A DNA stretch of 64,000 nt from CAMASH01 sp041746635 (GCA_041746635.1 JBGTGQ010000030.1:3741-67740), one strand, 5' to 3'; shown: positions 23,497 to 32,183, numbered from the stretch's first letter. The notes: generated by a model from the letters alone, not told the origin. Made by a program: numbers and translations.

Positions 23497-24696
23497 TCAG
23501 AGTTCGGCCGGATTGTTCAACAACTCAGCCACCCGCTTGAGCAATCTTCCGGCCGCCCCGCCGTCCAGCACCCTGTGGTCGAAGCTCAAGGTAAACGCCG
23601 CCTCGGTGATGGGGACAAATTCCTTCTTCGCCGGATCCCAATGCGGCACGATCTGACCCGCTCCCATGCCCAGCAAAAGCGTCTGTTCCGGCAAGGGAAT
23701 GGGCGTCGCGATGGTGAGACCGAAAACCCCGTAATTGGTCACGGTGGCAATCGAACCGCCCATGTCTCCCGGGGGCATGCGGCGCTGCCGGGCCAGTTCG
23801 ACCAGGCGGTTGTAGCGGTCAATCAAATCCACCAAGGGAAACTGATCGGCATTGCGGATGACCGGCACGAGCACGCCATCCTCGGCCTCGACCGCAAACC
23901 CGATGTCGATGGAGCGCGGGTGAATGATCCGGTCGCCGATGAGACGGCCGGCCGGCGCGCTGTTTTCCGAGAGGGCCATGGCCAGGGCGCGCATGGCGTA
24001 AAGAGCCGGGCCGGCCTTGTGCGGCGCGCAGGTTTTGCGATGCGCCAGCATGTTGTCCAGCCGCACGGGCAGAACCACCGTGGCCAGGGGCCGCGTGGCG
24101 CTGCGGCGCATGGCATCGGCCACGGCCACGCGCATGGACGAGGCCGGGGTGATGCGGTTGCGTTCGATGTCTTCGAGGAACTTTTCCAGATCCTCAATCG
24201 TCGCCCGTCCACCCGCGCCGCTGCCGGCAATGCCGGAAAGGTCGGCCGCGTGGAGTCCGAGTTCGGTCATGCGCGCCTTCATGCGGGGCGAGAGATAACT
24301 GGCGCCACCCGCATGAGCGGGCACGGGCAGGCCGCGCACGGTGGGCTCGACTTGTTGCGGGGCGGAATTTCGGGCCGGGCGTTTTTCTTTCTTCGCGCGC
24401 GGCGCGTCCTTGGACGGCGGCTTGTCGTCCAGCCCCAAACGCAGCGCCTCCTCGGCGCTGACTTCAATGTAACCGAGAATTGCGCCGACGGGATAGCTCT
24501 GGCCTTCCTCGGCGTTAATCTGGCAAACAATGCCCGAGCAGGGCGCCGTGACGCCCATCACGGCCTTGTTCGTCTCCACTTCTAGGATGTCCTTGTCGGC
24601 TTCGATGGCCTCGCCTTCCTTGAAGAGAAGTTTGACAATGGTGGCCTCGGCGATGGACTCGCCAAGCTGGGGCATCAATAGTGGAACCTGGGCCAT
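23497..24696 (-). CDS. pdhC: 2-oxo acid dehydrogenase E2 (dihydrolipoamide acyltransferase)
   Basis: Acyltransferase core of the pyruvate (or branched-chain 2-oxo acid) dehydrogenase complex, 399 residues. N-terminal lipoyl domain with the modified lysine in VETNKAVMGV (K44), an Ala/Lys-rich linker, the E3-binding domain LSPRMKARMTELGLHAADLSG with GSGAGGRATIEDLEKFL (about 130-170), and the catalytic domain ending in FDHRVLDGGAAGRLL, whose His/Asp drive acyl transfer. Only one lipoyl domain is present. Third gene of the operon; no E3 follows. Two perfect 14-bp tandem words precede its ATG. Confidence 0.93.
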   Translation of the reverse strand: MAQVPLLMPQLGESIAEATIVKLLFKEGEAIEADKDILEVETNKAVMGVTAPCSGIVCQINAEEGQSYPVGAILGYIEVSAEEALRLGLDDKPPSKDAPRAKKEKRPARNSAPQQVEPTVRGLPVPAHAGGASYLSPRMKARMTELGLHAADLSGIAGSGAGGRATIEDLEKFLEDIERNRITPASSMRVAVADAMRRSATRPLATVVLPVRLDNMLAHRKTCAPHKAGPALYAMRALAMALSENSAPAGRLIGDRIIHPRSIDIGFAVEAEDGVLVPVIRNADQFPLVDLIDRYNRLVELARQRRMPPGDMGGSIATVTNYGVFGLTIATPIPLPEQTLLLGMGAGQIVPHWDPAKKEFVPITEAAFTLSFDHRVLDGGAAGRLLKRVAELLNNPAEL

Positions 24697-24724
24697 GGGA
24701 TTTTCGATTTGGGATTTTCGATTT
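24697..24724. repeat. two tandem 14-bp words at the pdhC start
   Basis: GGGATTTTCGATTT is repeated twice without interruption, ending against the pdhC start codon on the minus strand. The repeat fills most of the 38-base pdhB-pdhC spacer and displaces any recognisable ribosome binding site. Confidence 0.7.
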
Positions 24725-24734
24725 GATTACACGT

Positions 24735-25697
24735 TCACATTTCCAAGAGCCGACGGGTAGCCGAGGTAATGGCGCTGGCGGTGGGACGATGGGCCGTCCA
24801 CAGGTCGGGGTGATAAGGCACGGGGGTGTCTTTGGCGTTAAGGCGCTGCGGCGGGGCATCGAGCAGACCGAAGCCCTCGGCGGTCACGCGGGCGACGACT
24901 TCCGCCGATACCCCACCCCACGGCCAGGCCTCACTCACGCAAAGCATCCGCCCGGTGCGGGCCACGGAAGCCAGCACGGTGTCGGTGTCCAACGGCTTGA
25001 CCGTGCGCAAGTCCACGATTTCGATTTCGTAGCCGTCCTCGGTCAGTTCCTTCGCCGCCGCCAGGGACTCATGAACCATCGCGCCATAGGTGACAATGGT
25101 CGCGTCACGGCCATGACGGGCCAGCCGGGCCTTGCCCACCGGCATGTTTTGCTCCGGCAGCTTTTCGGCCTTGAGGTGGTTATAGAGAAATTTGTGCTCG
25201 CAGAAAATCACCGGGTCATCGAGGGCAATGGCCTCCAGCAACATGCTGTAGGCATCCTCCACAGTGCCGGGAGTCATGACGATCAGACCCGGATAATGCG
25301 CATAGAGCGCCTCCATGCTCTGACTGTGAAACGGGCCGCTGCCGGATGTTCCACCGGACGGCAGCCGCACCACAATGGGACACGAGACCTCCGTCCGGTA
25401 AAAAAGCGTGGCCGCGTGGTTGACGATCTGATTGAAGCCGCAGGTCGAAAAATCCGCGAACTGCATCTCCACCACGGGACGCATCCCCTCAATGGCCGCG
25501 CCGATGGCCACGCCGACAATGGCATCCTCGCTCAGCGGCGCATCCAACACGCGGCCGGGAAATTTACCCGCCAGATTTTTCGTCACCTTGAAGGCCCCGC
25601 CGAAGGACCCGATGTCCTGCCCGTAAAGAAAAACCCGGGGATCGTCGGCCAGCGCCTTGGCCAGCGCGGCATTGATGGCTTCGAGATAAGTGATCAT
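24735..25697 (-). CDS. pdhB: 2-oxo acid dehydrogenase E1 beta subunit
   Basis: Transketolase-like beta chain of the thiamine-diphosphate E1 component, 320 residues. Family blocks: ITYLEAINAALAKALADDP, FLYGQDIGSFGGAFKVT with the conserved Glu/Asp region, DAPLSEDAIVGVAIGAAIEG, and EMQFADFSTCGFNQIVNHAA. The C-terminal domain contains IVDLRTVKPLDTDTVLASV. Start overlaps the pdhA stop by 4 bases. E1 alpha/beta in separate genes is the Gram-positive/mitochondrial-type arrangement. Confidence 0.93.
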   Translation of the reverse strand: MITYLEAINAALAKALADDPRVFLYGQDIGSFGGAFKVTKNLAGKFPGRVLDAPLSEDAIVGVAIGAAIEGMRPVVEMQFADFSTCGFNQIVNHAATLFYRTEVSCPIVVRLPSGGTSGSGPFHSQSMEALYAHYPGLIVMTPGTVEDAYSMLLEAIALDDPVIFCEHKFLYNHLKAEKLPEQNMPVGKARLARHGRDATIVTYGAMVHESLAAAKELTEDGYEIEIVDLRTVKPLDTDTVLASVARTGRMLCVSEAWPWGGVSAEVVARVTAEGFGLLDAPPQRLNAKDTPVPYHPDLWTAHRPTASAITSATRRLLEM

Positions 25698-26710
25698 GTC
25701 TCGATAAAATTATCCGCCAGCCGCGTGTCGGAAATGGCCATCCATTCCTCCTCCGCCGGATCAGGTGACGCTTCGCGTTGCACCCTGGCGGCGGTGGAAT
25801 CCACTTCTTTTTTGGATTCGGCCCGCCAACCCGCGATTTCCTCCGCCGTGGCCCAGTCTTGCTCCAAGGCAAAATCCTCCGCCACCTTTACGCAGTCGCG
25901 GCCCAGATGGGCGGCCTTTAGCGCGGGATCGATATAACTCCCATCATCGTGCTCGCCATGTCCGACCAGGCGCAACAAATCCCCCACCACCATCTGCGGA
26001 CCACCGCCCTCGCGCGCATCCCGAACCGCGGTCCCAAGCACGCGCAGACATTCGGAAAGATTGGTGCCGTCCACGCGGTGCGAGGCCACCCCGTAGCCGG
26101 CGGCCTTCTCAATGAGATCCTTGCAGACGAACTGCCGGCTGGAGGGCGTTGAATAGGCGTATTGATTGTTGGCGATGACCAGCACGAGTGGAAGTTTTTC
26201 GACGGCGGCAACGTTAAGCCCCTCGTGAAATGCGCCGGTCGAGGTGCCGCCGTCGCCGATGCACGTGGCTCCGACCACGCCGGTTTCTCCCTTCATGCGG
26301 CGGGCCATGAGAGCGCCGGCCACCGCGGGAATCATCGCACCCAGATGACTGATCATGGCATAATATCCCTCCCGCGGGCGACCGCGATGGATGTTGCCGT
26401 CCCGGCCCCGCATGGAACCAAGTTGGGAACCCAGATAGGTGCGCAAGGTATCGAGCGACGTATCCCCGAAGGCCATGCGTCCGGCCTGATCCCGGATGAG
26501 CGGGGCAAAAATGTCGCCCTTGCGCAAATGGATCCCGACCGAAACGCTGAGAGCCTCCTGTCCCCGCCCGAGAAAAACCCCGCCCTTGATCGCTCCGGCC
26601 CGGTAGAGGCTGGCAAGTTTCTCCTCAAGAATCCGGGCCAAAAGCATGACCCGAAGGGCTTGAAGATATTCGGTTCGGGTAGGACCGGCTGGCCCGCGGG
26701 CGGATGACAT
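25694..26710 (-). CDS. pdhA: 2-oxo acid dehydrogenase E1 alpha subunit
   Basis: Thiamine-diphosphate-binding subunit that decarboxylates the 2-oxo acid, 338 residues. The ThDP motif runs from GDGGTSTGAFHEGLNVAAV to IANNQYAYSTP (GDG...NN); the phosphorylation-loop-like YRVDGTN region reads SHRVDGTNLSECLRV. N-terminal MLLARILEEKLASLYRAGAI and GRGQEALSVSVG are typical. Sequence alone does not separate pyruvate from branched-chain specificity, though an RGRDGNIHRG block replaces the usual GHMH-type motif. First gene of the operon; two coiled-coil membrane genes precede it. Confidence 0.92.
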   Translation of the reverse strand: MSSARGPAGPTRTEYLQALRVMLLARILEEKLASLYRAGAIKGGVFLGRGQEALSVSVGIHLRKGDIFAPLIRDQAGRMAFGDTSLDTLRTYLGSQLGSMRGRDGNIHRGRPREGYYAMISHLGAMIPAVAGALMARRMKGETGVVGATCIGDGGTSTGAFHEGLNVAAVEKLPLVLVIANNQYAYSTPSSRQFVCKDLIEKAAGYGVASHRVDGTNLSECLRVLGTAVRDAREGGGPQMVVGDLLRLVGHGEHDDGSYIDPALKAAHLGRDCVKVAEDFALEQDWATAEEIAGWRAESKKEVDSTAARVQREASPDPAEEEWMAISDTRLADNFIET

Positions 26711-26773
26711 CGCGTTAGAAATAGATCAGGGCCGCGAGGGCTGCAAATCTTTCGTGACCTTCAAAACATCCCC

Positions 26774-27130
26774 TCACGCCGCCGGGACGATGCTTTGCCA
26801 GAGGAGAAAAAATATCACGGCGAGAATGAGAAGGAGGATGGCGGTTTTGATCCGGGCGGAAAACAGCACGCGCGAAGGCAGGCGCTTTTTTTTTGGTTTG
26901 CGACCGGAACCACCCCGCCCCATGCCCGAAGAAATCGTCGGACCGGCGCTGACCGCGCGTTCGTGCGCCTGGGCACGCTTTAGCTCCTCCTGGGCGGCAA
27001 TCTGGGCCGGAATGCGGATGAGTTTTTTTTCCAATTCCTGCTGCTTGCGGAGCACTTCCGCATGCAGCTGCTCCAACTGACGTTCCTCCGCCGAGAGACG
27101 CGAGACCTTGGAAGAAGGAGGCCGCGCCAT
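26774..27130 (-). CDS. small coiled-coil, single-pass membrane protein
   Basis: A 118-residue protein. Residues 10-60 are a charged coiled coil (LSAEERQLEQLHAEVLRKQQ and ELEKKLIRIPAQ), then a Gly/Lys/Arg-rich linker (GRGGSGRKPKKKRLPSR), then one C-terminal membrane helix near 93-113 (TAILLLILAVIFFLLW). This tail-anchored layout places the coil in the cytoplasm. I recognise no family. Its start is 3 bases behind the stop of a similar, larger protein, so they form a pair. Confidence 0.65.
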   Translation of the reverse strand: MARPPSSKVSRLSAEERQLEQLHAEVLRKQQELEKKLIRIPAQIAAQEELKRAQAHERAVSAGPTISSGMGRGGSGRKPKKKRLPSRVLFSARIKTAILLLILAVIFFLLWQSIVPAA

Positions 27131-27133
27131 GGA

Positions 27134-27757
27134 TTATTGAGCGGACATGTGGGAGAAAACCCAGACCACGAGGGCGATGAGTCCCAGCAGCCAGAGAGGA
27201 AGGGTGAACGCCGCACCGGCCTTGAGCCAATAGGAGAACCCGCGTTCCTCAAACATGCCATACTCCTGCTCGTAGGAACCCGCGGCGCCGGATGAGGACG
27301 ACTCGGCCGGGGCATCGACGGCGATCTTGGCCTGCGCCTTGATATAATCCGCGCGCGCATCCTCCACCGCGCTCAGGGCCTTGCTCAGTTCCCGGGGCAA
27401 CTCGTTCGCGCCCCAGATCTTCGGATTGATGTTTTCGATGCCGCGCAGGTGCTGGGTGAAAGAATTGTGAATGGAGTTCAGCTGCTCCAGCCGCTTTTGC
27501 GCTTCCTCCGCCTCGCGCTGCACGGACGCCAGCGAACGAGTCAGCTTGTCCAACATGTCGCTGCGGCCGGTTTCGAGTTCGTCCTGACGACGCTTGAGTT
27601 CTTCGAGCCTTAGCTTTTGCTTCTCGATGTCCTCGAGCTGGCGCTTGAGTTTTTCCAGCTCAGTGTTGGTTTTTTGCACCTCTTCGCCGAGGTCTTCAGG
27701 ATTATCCTCCACGAGGTCGAGCAGGGTATCCGAGGCTTTGCTGAAATCCGATGGCAT
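27134..27757 (-). CDS. coiled-coil tail-anchored membrane protein
   Basis: 207 residues of unknown function. Residues 20-100 are a long heptad-rich coiled coil (TNTELEKLKRQLEDIEKQK, RLEELKRRQDELETG, SVQREAEEAQKRLEQLN). A middle segment with RGIENINPKIWGANELPREL follows, then a Ser/Ala linker and a C-terminal membrane helix (FTLPLWLLGLIALVVWVF). The same architecture as the next gene suggests that the two products interact; structural or secretion-related roles are possible but unsupported. Confidence 0.65.
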   Translation of the reverse strand: MPSDFSKASDTLLDLVEDNPEDLGEEVQKTNTELEKLKRQLEDIEKQKLRLEELKRRQDELETGRSDMLDKLTRSLASVQREAEEAQKRLEQLNSIHNSFTQHLRGIENINPKIWGANELPRELSKALSAVEDARADYIKAQAKIAVDAPAESSSSGAAGSYEQEYGMFEERGFSYWLKAGAAFTLPLWLLGLIALVVWVFSHMSAQ

Positions 27758-27829
27758 AAAAAATCGCGGGCTTTAGCATTATTAAAGCGGCGGACAAAAA
27801 ATTCCAGCACAAACAATCAGAGGGATTTC

Positions 27830-27877
27830 ACGCTTCAACGTGTGCCTTTCGGAGCAGCCTAAAGGCTGGACTCCAAC
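27830..27877 (+). repeat. dispersed double-hairpin repeat, copy 1
   Basis: CACGCTTCAACGTG and CAGCCTAAAGGCTG hairpins sit side by side, ending CTGGACTCCAACT. The same element occurs inverted near 58517-58573 with roughly 90 percent identity. It lies in the 130-base gap between two minus-strand genes. Confidence 0.65.
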
Positions 27878-27887
27878 TCATCCGCAA

Positions 27888-28973
27888 TCAATCAGAGCGT
27901 CCGCGGGCATCGACCGGCCAGCTTTCGCGAACAGCTTCTCCCTCCAGAACATGCACGCTGGCGGCGAGGTTCACCACCGGACAAACGTGAGCCGGCAAGA
28001 AACGCAGGCGTTGTCCGATTTCGAGAGACTCAACTCCCTCGCCCGTCACGTGGCCGTGTTCCTCGCTTACGCGGGTCACGGCCAGCGAAGGGTGTTCGAG
28101 GCAGCGACCGGAAAGGCCGGCCGGCGTTTTGTCGCCGCTGAAAACCTTGGAACCCGCGTCAATTAAAGCGAGGCTTGGGTCCGGTCGGTCCACCACGGTG
28201 GCAAGAATGGTCAGGGCCACATCTTCGGCCGCCATCACGCCGGTCGATTCCGCCAGGGCCAGATCGCCCAAAACATAACCCCCCGGACGCACTGCCTGAA
28301 CATGGGGCCTTCCGGCCATGAAGGTGGCCGTGACACTGCAACCCGGCCAGAGGGAGGGCTCGCCGCCGATGGCTTCACGGGCACCGAGCAGGGATTCATA
28401 CACGCGGTCCGCCATGTCGGCTGCGCTCTCCGACGATGATGCCCCGTAGGTGTGGCCTTCGTGGGTGTAGAGCCCGAGGAGTTCCATGCGGGGCGAGCGC
28501 CGGATTTTCTCCGCCACCGCAGCAGCTTGAGACGGATCGCGCACGCCCTCGCGATGCAAACCGGTGTCGATGGCCAACAGGACGGGCACGGTGATGTCCG
28601 CCGCAGCCAGCAAACGTTCGAGCGCATCGCAGTGGGGCGCGCTCGTCACGGCCAGGATCAGGCGGTCGATTTTCTGCTGGAGGGCGCGGACCCGCGGAGC
28701 CTTGGCCAGATCGACCAGCGAATGGGCGATAAAGACCTGCCGGACGCCGGAAGGAAGCAGGGCTTCGGCTTCGCCGAGTTTGGCCAAGGTGGCCCCCGCC
28801 GCGCCGAGTTCCAACTGCCGCCGGAGAATCGGCACCATCTTGTGGGTTTTGCTATGCGGCCAGAGTTCCGTCCCTCCGGCATCACAAGCGGATTGCATGG
28901 CGCGGAGATTTTTATCGAGCCGGACGGCGTCGATTACCACCGCCGGCGATTCGAGGTCCGCCAGGGATTTCAT
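27888..28973 (-). CDS. D-threonine aldolase / D-serine dehydratase-like PLP enzyme
   Basis: A 361-residue fold-type III (alanine-racemase-like) pyridoxal-phosphate enzyme. The Schiff-base lysine is in the N-terminal LWPHSKTHKM block (about 38-47), preceded by LESPAVVIDAVRLDKNL. AIDTGLHREGV, LGLYTHEGHTYG and the metal/PLP C-terminal RFLPAHVCPVVNLAASVHVL (given in part: LPAHVCPVVNL) match the DSD1/D-threonine aldolase family, in which His and Cys bind a divalent metal. Likely substrate: a D-3-hydroxy amino acid. The gene stands alone. Confidence 0.87.
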   Translation of the reverse strand: MKSLADLESPAVVIDAVRLDKNLRAMQSACDAGGTELWPHSKTHKMVPILRRQLELGAAGATLAKLGEAEALLPSGVRQVFIAHSLVDLAKAPRVRALQQKIDRLILAVTSAPHCDALERLLAAADITVPVLLAIDTGLHREGVRDPSQAAAVAEKIRRSPRMELLGLYTHEGHTYGASSSESAADMADRVYESLLGAREAIGGEPSLWPGCSVTATFMAGRPHVQAVRPGGYVLGDLALAESTGVMAAEDVALTILATVVDRPDPSLALIDAGSKVFSGDKTPAGLSGRCLEHPSLAVTRVSEEHGHVTGEGVESLEIGQRLRFLPAHVCPVVNLAASVHVLEGEAVRESWPVDARGRSD

Positions 28974-29103
28974 GAGGCAAAGCCTCCGATTGGTCCCAAA
29001 ACTTTGGCAGGCCGCCCAACCCGGCGGGCACTGTAATCAATTCCCATGACCGCCTGCATTTCTCCCTTTCGCGTCTGTTCGCGTGTGGCGCGGGCCAGCT
29101 ATT

Positions 29104-29649
29104 CTACACCAACCCTAGCTTCATCCGGCCTTCTTCGCTGATCATGGATTGACTCCACGGCGGGTCCCAGACGAGTTCGACTTCGGCGTCGGCCACGCCT
29201 TCGATGGCGAGAATTTTCTGCCGGGCATCGGCGGCGATGGCCGGGCCCATGCCGCAGCCGGGGGCGGTGAGGGTCATTTTGACAAGCACGGATTTTTCGC
29301 CTGCGCTTTTCTCGTCCACCTTGCAATCGTAGATGAGACCGAGGTCCACGACATTAACCGGAATCTCCGGATCGAAAACGGTCTTGAGTTGTAACCAGAC
29401 GGCGTCCTCGGTCGGGCCGGAGATTTTTATTTCGGACTGCGCTTTCTCCGCCGCGGGATCGAGGCCGAGGGCATCAATATCCTTGAGGTCAAGGCGGGCC
29501 AGTCCGCCTGGCGTGGCCACAGTGTAGGTGCCGCCGAGGGATTGGGTGATGACGACGTTCATCCCGGCGGGCAGGGTGAGCGGATTGCCGCTGGGAATCT
29601 GGATGGCGTCGCAGTCGCGGGTGAGGGTGATTTCGCGATGGTCGTTCAT
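29104..29649 (-). CDS. sufT: SufT-like Fe-S cluster assembly protein (DUF59)
   Basis: 181 residues starting at the ATG 29649, which overlaps the SufU-like stop by 4 bases. The N-terminal half (PSGNPLTLPAGMNVVITQSLGG region) is the SufT-specific extension; the C-terminal half is a MIP18/DUF59 domain with VFDPEIPVNVVDLGLIYDCK and the conserved cysteine in LTAPGCGMGP. SufT proteins help mature Fe-S enzymes under high demand. The much longer open frame to 30393 is a shadow of neighbouring genes. Last gene of the operon. Confidence 0.88.
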   Translation of the reverse strand: MNDHREITLTRDCDAIQIPSGNPLTLPAGMNVVITQSLGGTYTVATPGGLARLDLKDIDALGLDPAAEKAQSEIKISGPTEDAVWLQLKTVFDPEIPVNVVDLGLIYDCKVDEKSAGEKSVLVKMTLTAPGCGMGPAIAADARQKILAIEGVADAEVELVWDPPWSQSMISEEGRMKLGLV

Positions 29650-30110
29650 AACGGGGTTTGCATTTTGATTTTCAAGCCGGCAGGCGTGGACATTCGCTCG
29701 AGCAGCGTGGGGGCGGAAGCCGGCGCTTCGGGGGCGGATTCGCCGGAGAGGGCATTTTTCAGGGCTCCCTCGACGAGTTGGGCGCAATGGATTTTCATGG
29801 GCGGCAAAGAACCGAGCGGCGCAGCCAGTTCTTCGCCCGACATGGCGATGGCCTCCTCGGAGGTCTTGCCGCGAATGAGTTCCGTGGCGACGCTGGCGAC
29901 GGCTATGGCGGTCTGGCAGCCGAAGGTCTGGAAGGTGGCCTTGTCGATGATCTTGCGGCCGTTTTCCTCCTTGAACTTGACCCACATGCGCAACATATCG
30001 CCACAGTTTTCGCTGCCGACCGTGCCGACGGCGTCCGCGTCGGACATCTCGCCGATGTTTTGCGGATTCTGCAGGGCGGCCTGGATTTTGCCTTCGAGAT
30101 CGTCGCTCAT
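29646..30110 (-). CDS. sufU: SufU/IscU-like Fe-S scaffold protein
   Basis: A 154-residue NifU-N-domain protein starting MSDDLEGKIQAALQNPQNIG. Three ligand cysteines are visible: ENCGDMLRMWVKF, TFGCQTAIAVASVATELIRG and KIHCAQLVEGALKNAL, the C-G-D / G-C / H-C pattern of the scaffold. The C-terminus has an extra Ala/Pro-rich tail. It receives sulfur from a cysteine desulfurase, which must be elsewhere since no sufS or iscS is in the window. 4-base overlaps on both sides (rhodanese-like upstream, sufT downstream) make a compact Fe-S unit. Confidence 0.88.
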   Translation of the reverse strand: MSDDLEGKIQAALQNPQNIGEMSDADAVGTVGSENCGDMLRMWVKFKEENGRKIIDKATFQTFGCQTAIAVASVATELIRGKTSEEAIAMSGEELAAPLGSLPPMKIHCAQLVEGALKNALSGESAPEAPASAPTLLERMSTPAGLKIKMQTPL

Positions 30111-30640
30111 TCGAGGGTGTAGCGCGGCAGTGAAGGATCGATCTCGACGCTCCAGGCGTCGATACCGCCACGCAGGCATTTGACGTTGGTGAAACCGTGA
30201 CCGGCAAAATACGACGCCGCGTCGAGCGAACGGGAACCATTGTGGTCCAGCAGAAGAAGCCGGCGGTCCTTGGGCCAGGTGGAGAGCGTTTCCTGCATGA
30301 GCTGCTGGTTGAAATGGCGGGAACCCTCGATGTGTACGGCCTCATATTCCTCGTGGGTGCGAAGGTCGAAGATGTCCGCCTCGCCCGCATCAAGCAGCTC
30401 CTTCACCTCTGCGGGGCCGATCATCATCTGTTCATCCTGGGCGTGAACGGAGCGCACATTTTCCAGAACCTCGTCGGGGTCGAGTCCGCCATTGCGTTCG
30501 CAAACCCCGGCCAGCGTTTCATCGGGGCGGAAGCCACAACTGGAGCAACCGCCGATGTGGTACTGGCGGAAAAGCGCCCGCTGGGCCCCCGGATAAGCCG
30601 CGAGCAATTCGGCCATGGTCATCTCTGCAATCGCTGTCAT
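30107..30640 (-). CDS. rhodanese-fold protein lacking the catalytic cysteine, SUF-linked
   Basis: A 177-residue two-part protein. Residues 1-65 resemble a DUF1858-type helical domain with a CSSC pair (IGGCSSCGFRPDETL). Residues 75-175 are a rhodanese domain: GPAEVKELLDAGEADIFDLR, RTHEEYEAVHIEGSRHF, and CLRGGIDAW. Where active rhodaneses have C-x-x-G-x-R-S, this one has LLDHNGSRSLDAA, so the persulfide cysteine is replaced by aspartate. It may bind rather than transfer sulfur, or use the N-terminal cysteines. First gene of the operon with sufU and sufT, overlapping by 4 bases. Confidence 0.82.
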   Translation of the reverse strand: MTAIAEMTMAELLAAYPGAQRALFRQYHIGGCSSCGFRPDETLAGVCERNGGLDPDEVLENVRSVHAQDEQMMIGPAEVKELLDAGEADIFDLRTHEEYEAVHIEGSRHFNQQLMQETLSTWPKDRRLLLLDHNGSRSLDAASYFAGHGFTNVKCLRGGIDAWSVEIDPSLPRYTLE

Positions 30641-30717
30641 AGCGCAGAGACTATCGCGTCGGGCGGCGATTTCAACTATGGGCTCGCGGAGATCGCGGGG
30701 ACTTCTATGATGACGGC

Positions 30718-31359
30718 ATGAAATTTCGCGCCTTGGGGGAAGCCCGCTGGATCTTTGGCATACTCGCCGTCTGCTGGGTGGCGACCGTTGCCATTTTTCC
30801 CCTCCTGTCGGTGGTCGTCGCCGGCATGATGCTTTTCTCGCTGTATTTTTTCCGTGATCCCGAACGGGAGATTCCGGCGGACGAATCCCTGGCCGTTTCG
30901 CCGGCGGATGGCGTGGTGGTGGAAGTGAGCGAGGTGGAGGAAACGGAATTCCTGAACCGCCGCGTCCGCCGGGTGGGAATTTTTCTCTCGGTCTTCGATG
31001 TGCACGTGAACCGCGCTCCCATCGCCGGAGAGATCACACACTCGGAGCCTTTCACCGGACGCTACCTCGATGCCCGCAACCCAGACTCGGCCAAGCTCAA
31101 CGCCCGCCGCACTTGGGTCTTCCAAGGGCCGCAAGCCACGGTGGTGGTACGGCAGATCACCGGGGCCATTGCCCGCCGCATTTGCGCATGGATGCAGGTG
31201 GGCGACACCGCCGCGCGGGGAGAGCGCTTCGGCATGATCCGGTTTGGCTCCCGCACCGAGGTGGATTTCCCGCTGGAGGCGGAAATTCTGGTCAAAATCG
31301 GCGACAAGGTGCAAGGCGGACAAACCCCCATCGCGCGGATGCCTGCGAAAAAATCATGA
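30718..31359 (+). CDS. psd: phosphatidylserine decarboxylase, short (archaeal-type) proenzyme
   Basis: Converts phosphatidylserine to phosphatidylethanolamine. At 213 residues it belongs to the short Psd class. Two membrane-embedded stretches lie near the N-terminus (WIFGILAVCWVATVAIFPLL and VVVAGMMLFSLYFFRDPER). SPADGVV, FLSVFDVHVNRAPIAG and the self-cleavage site in RFGSRTEVDF are present; the Ser of GS becomes the pyruvoyl cofactor after cleavage. Its TGA overlaps the pssA ATG (ATGA), so substrate supply and use are encoded together. Confidence 0.93.
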   Translation: MKFRALGEARWIFGILAVCWVATVAIFPLLSVVVAGMMLFSLYFFRDPEREIPADESLAVSPADGVVVEVSEVEETEFLNRRVRRVGIFLSVFDVHVNRAPIAGEITHSEPFTGRYLDARNPDSAKLNARRTWVFQGPQATVVVRQITGAIARRICAWMQVGDTAARGERFGMIRFGSRTEVDFPLEAEILVKIGDKVQGGQTPIARMPAKKS

Positions 31360-32183
31360 ACCAGCCCGACGAGCCAAAAATTTACCTCCTGCCGAACCTG
31401 ATGACGGCGGGAAATCTTTTTTGCGGATTCGCCGCCATGCGCAGCATCATCGAGGCGGCGCTGGTCATCCAACAAGGGCTCTCCGCGGTTGAGCTGTACC
31501 ATCAGGCCCTGCTTTTCATTTTGGGTGCCTGCGTGTTTGACCTCCTTGACGGGCGGCTGGCGCGGCTGGGCGGAAGAGAGAGTCCGTTCGGACGGGAATT
31601 CGATTCGCTGGCCGATGTGGTCTCCTTCGGCATCGCACCAGCCATGCTAGTTTATCAGATCGTGCTGCGCGACTTTGCCCGTGCCGGCTGGTTGATCGCT
31701 TTTGTTTATCTTCTCTGCGGTGTCCTGCGGCTGGCGCGATTCAATTGCTACGCCATTGCCAAAAATGACAAGCCGTCGAATGAGTTCGTAGGATTCCCCA
31801 TCCCCGCCGCCGCCGGGGTGATCGCTTCACTCACGCTTTTCATGTTATGGTTGGAGGAAGGTTCCAAGGAAATTGGCGCATGGAAATTCGCCCTGGCGGG
31901 ATTGATGCTCTTTCTCTCCTTCATGATGTTCAGCCACGTGCGCTACCCCAGTTTCAAGGGGCTGGGCTGGCGCACCCAGCGATCCATGCCACGGTTTCTC
32001 CTCATCATCGTCATCATTCTGGTCAGCGCGATGTTCTACCAATGGGTGCCGGCCGTGCTTTTCGTCAGCTTCCTCGTTTACGGCTTTGTGCGCCCCTTTA
32101 TCTCCAAGGCCATGCGGCATGAGATCGAGGACGAGATGGAGGATGACGAATCCGCCGAATCTTCGGAAGCCAAGGATTCTTAG
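31356..32183 (+). CDS. pssA: CDP-diacylglycerol--serine O-phosphatidyltransferase
   Basis: Membrane enzyme that makes phosphatidylserine, 275 residues from ATG 31356. It contains the CDP-alcohol phosphotransferase signature exactly: DGRLARLGGRESPFGREFDS followed by LAD (D-G-x2-A-R-x8-G-x3-D-x3-D). About eight hydrophobic segments and an acidic tail (DEMEDDESAESSEA) follow. It uses serine and CDP-diacylglycerol; the product is decarboxylated by the upstream psd. Its 3' end overlaps the convergent hppA gene by 4 bases. Confidence 0.94.
   Translation: MNQPDEPKIYLLPNLMTAGNLFCGFAAMRSIIEAALVIQQGLSAVELYHQALLFILGACVFDLLDGRLARLGGRESPFGREFDSLADVVSFGIAPAMLVYQIVLRDFARAGWLIAFVYLLCGVLRLARFNCYAIAKNDKPSNEFVGFPIPAAAGVIASLTLFMLWLEEGSKEIGAWKFALAGLMLFLSFMMFSHVRYPSFKGLGWRTQRSMPRFLLIIVIILVSAMFYQWVPAVLFVSFLVYGFVRPFISKAMRHEIEDEMEDDESAESSEAKDS

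Noticed and set aside
29650..30393. Long frame fused upstream of sufT
   Set aside because: It is an out-of-frame reading of sufU and the rhodanese-like gene, both of which have clear motifs.
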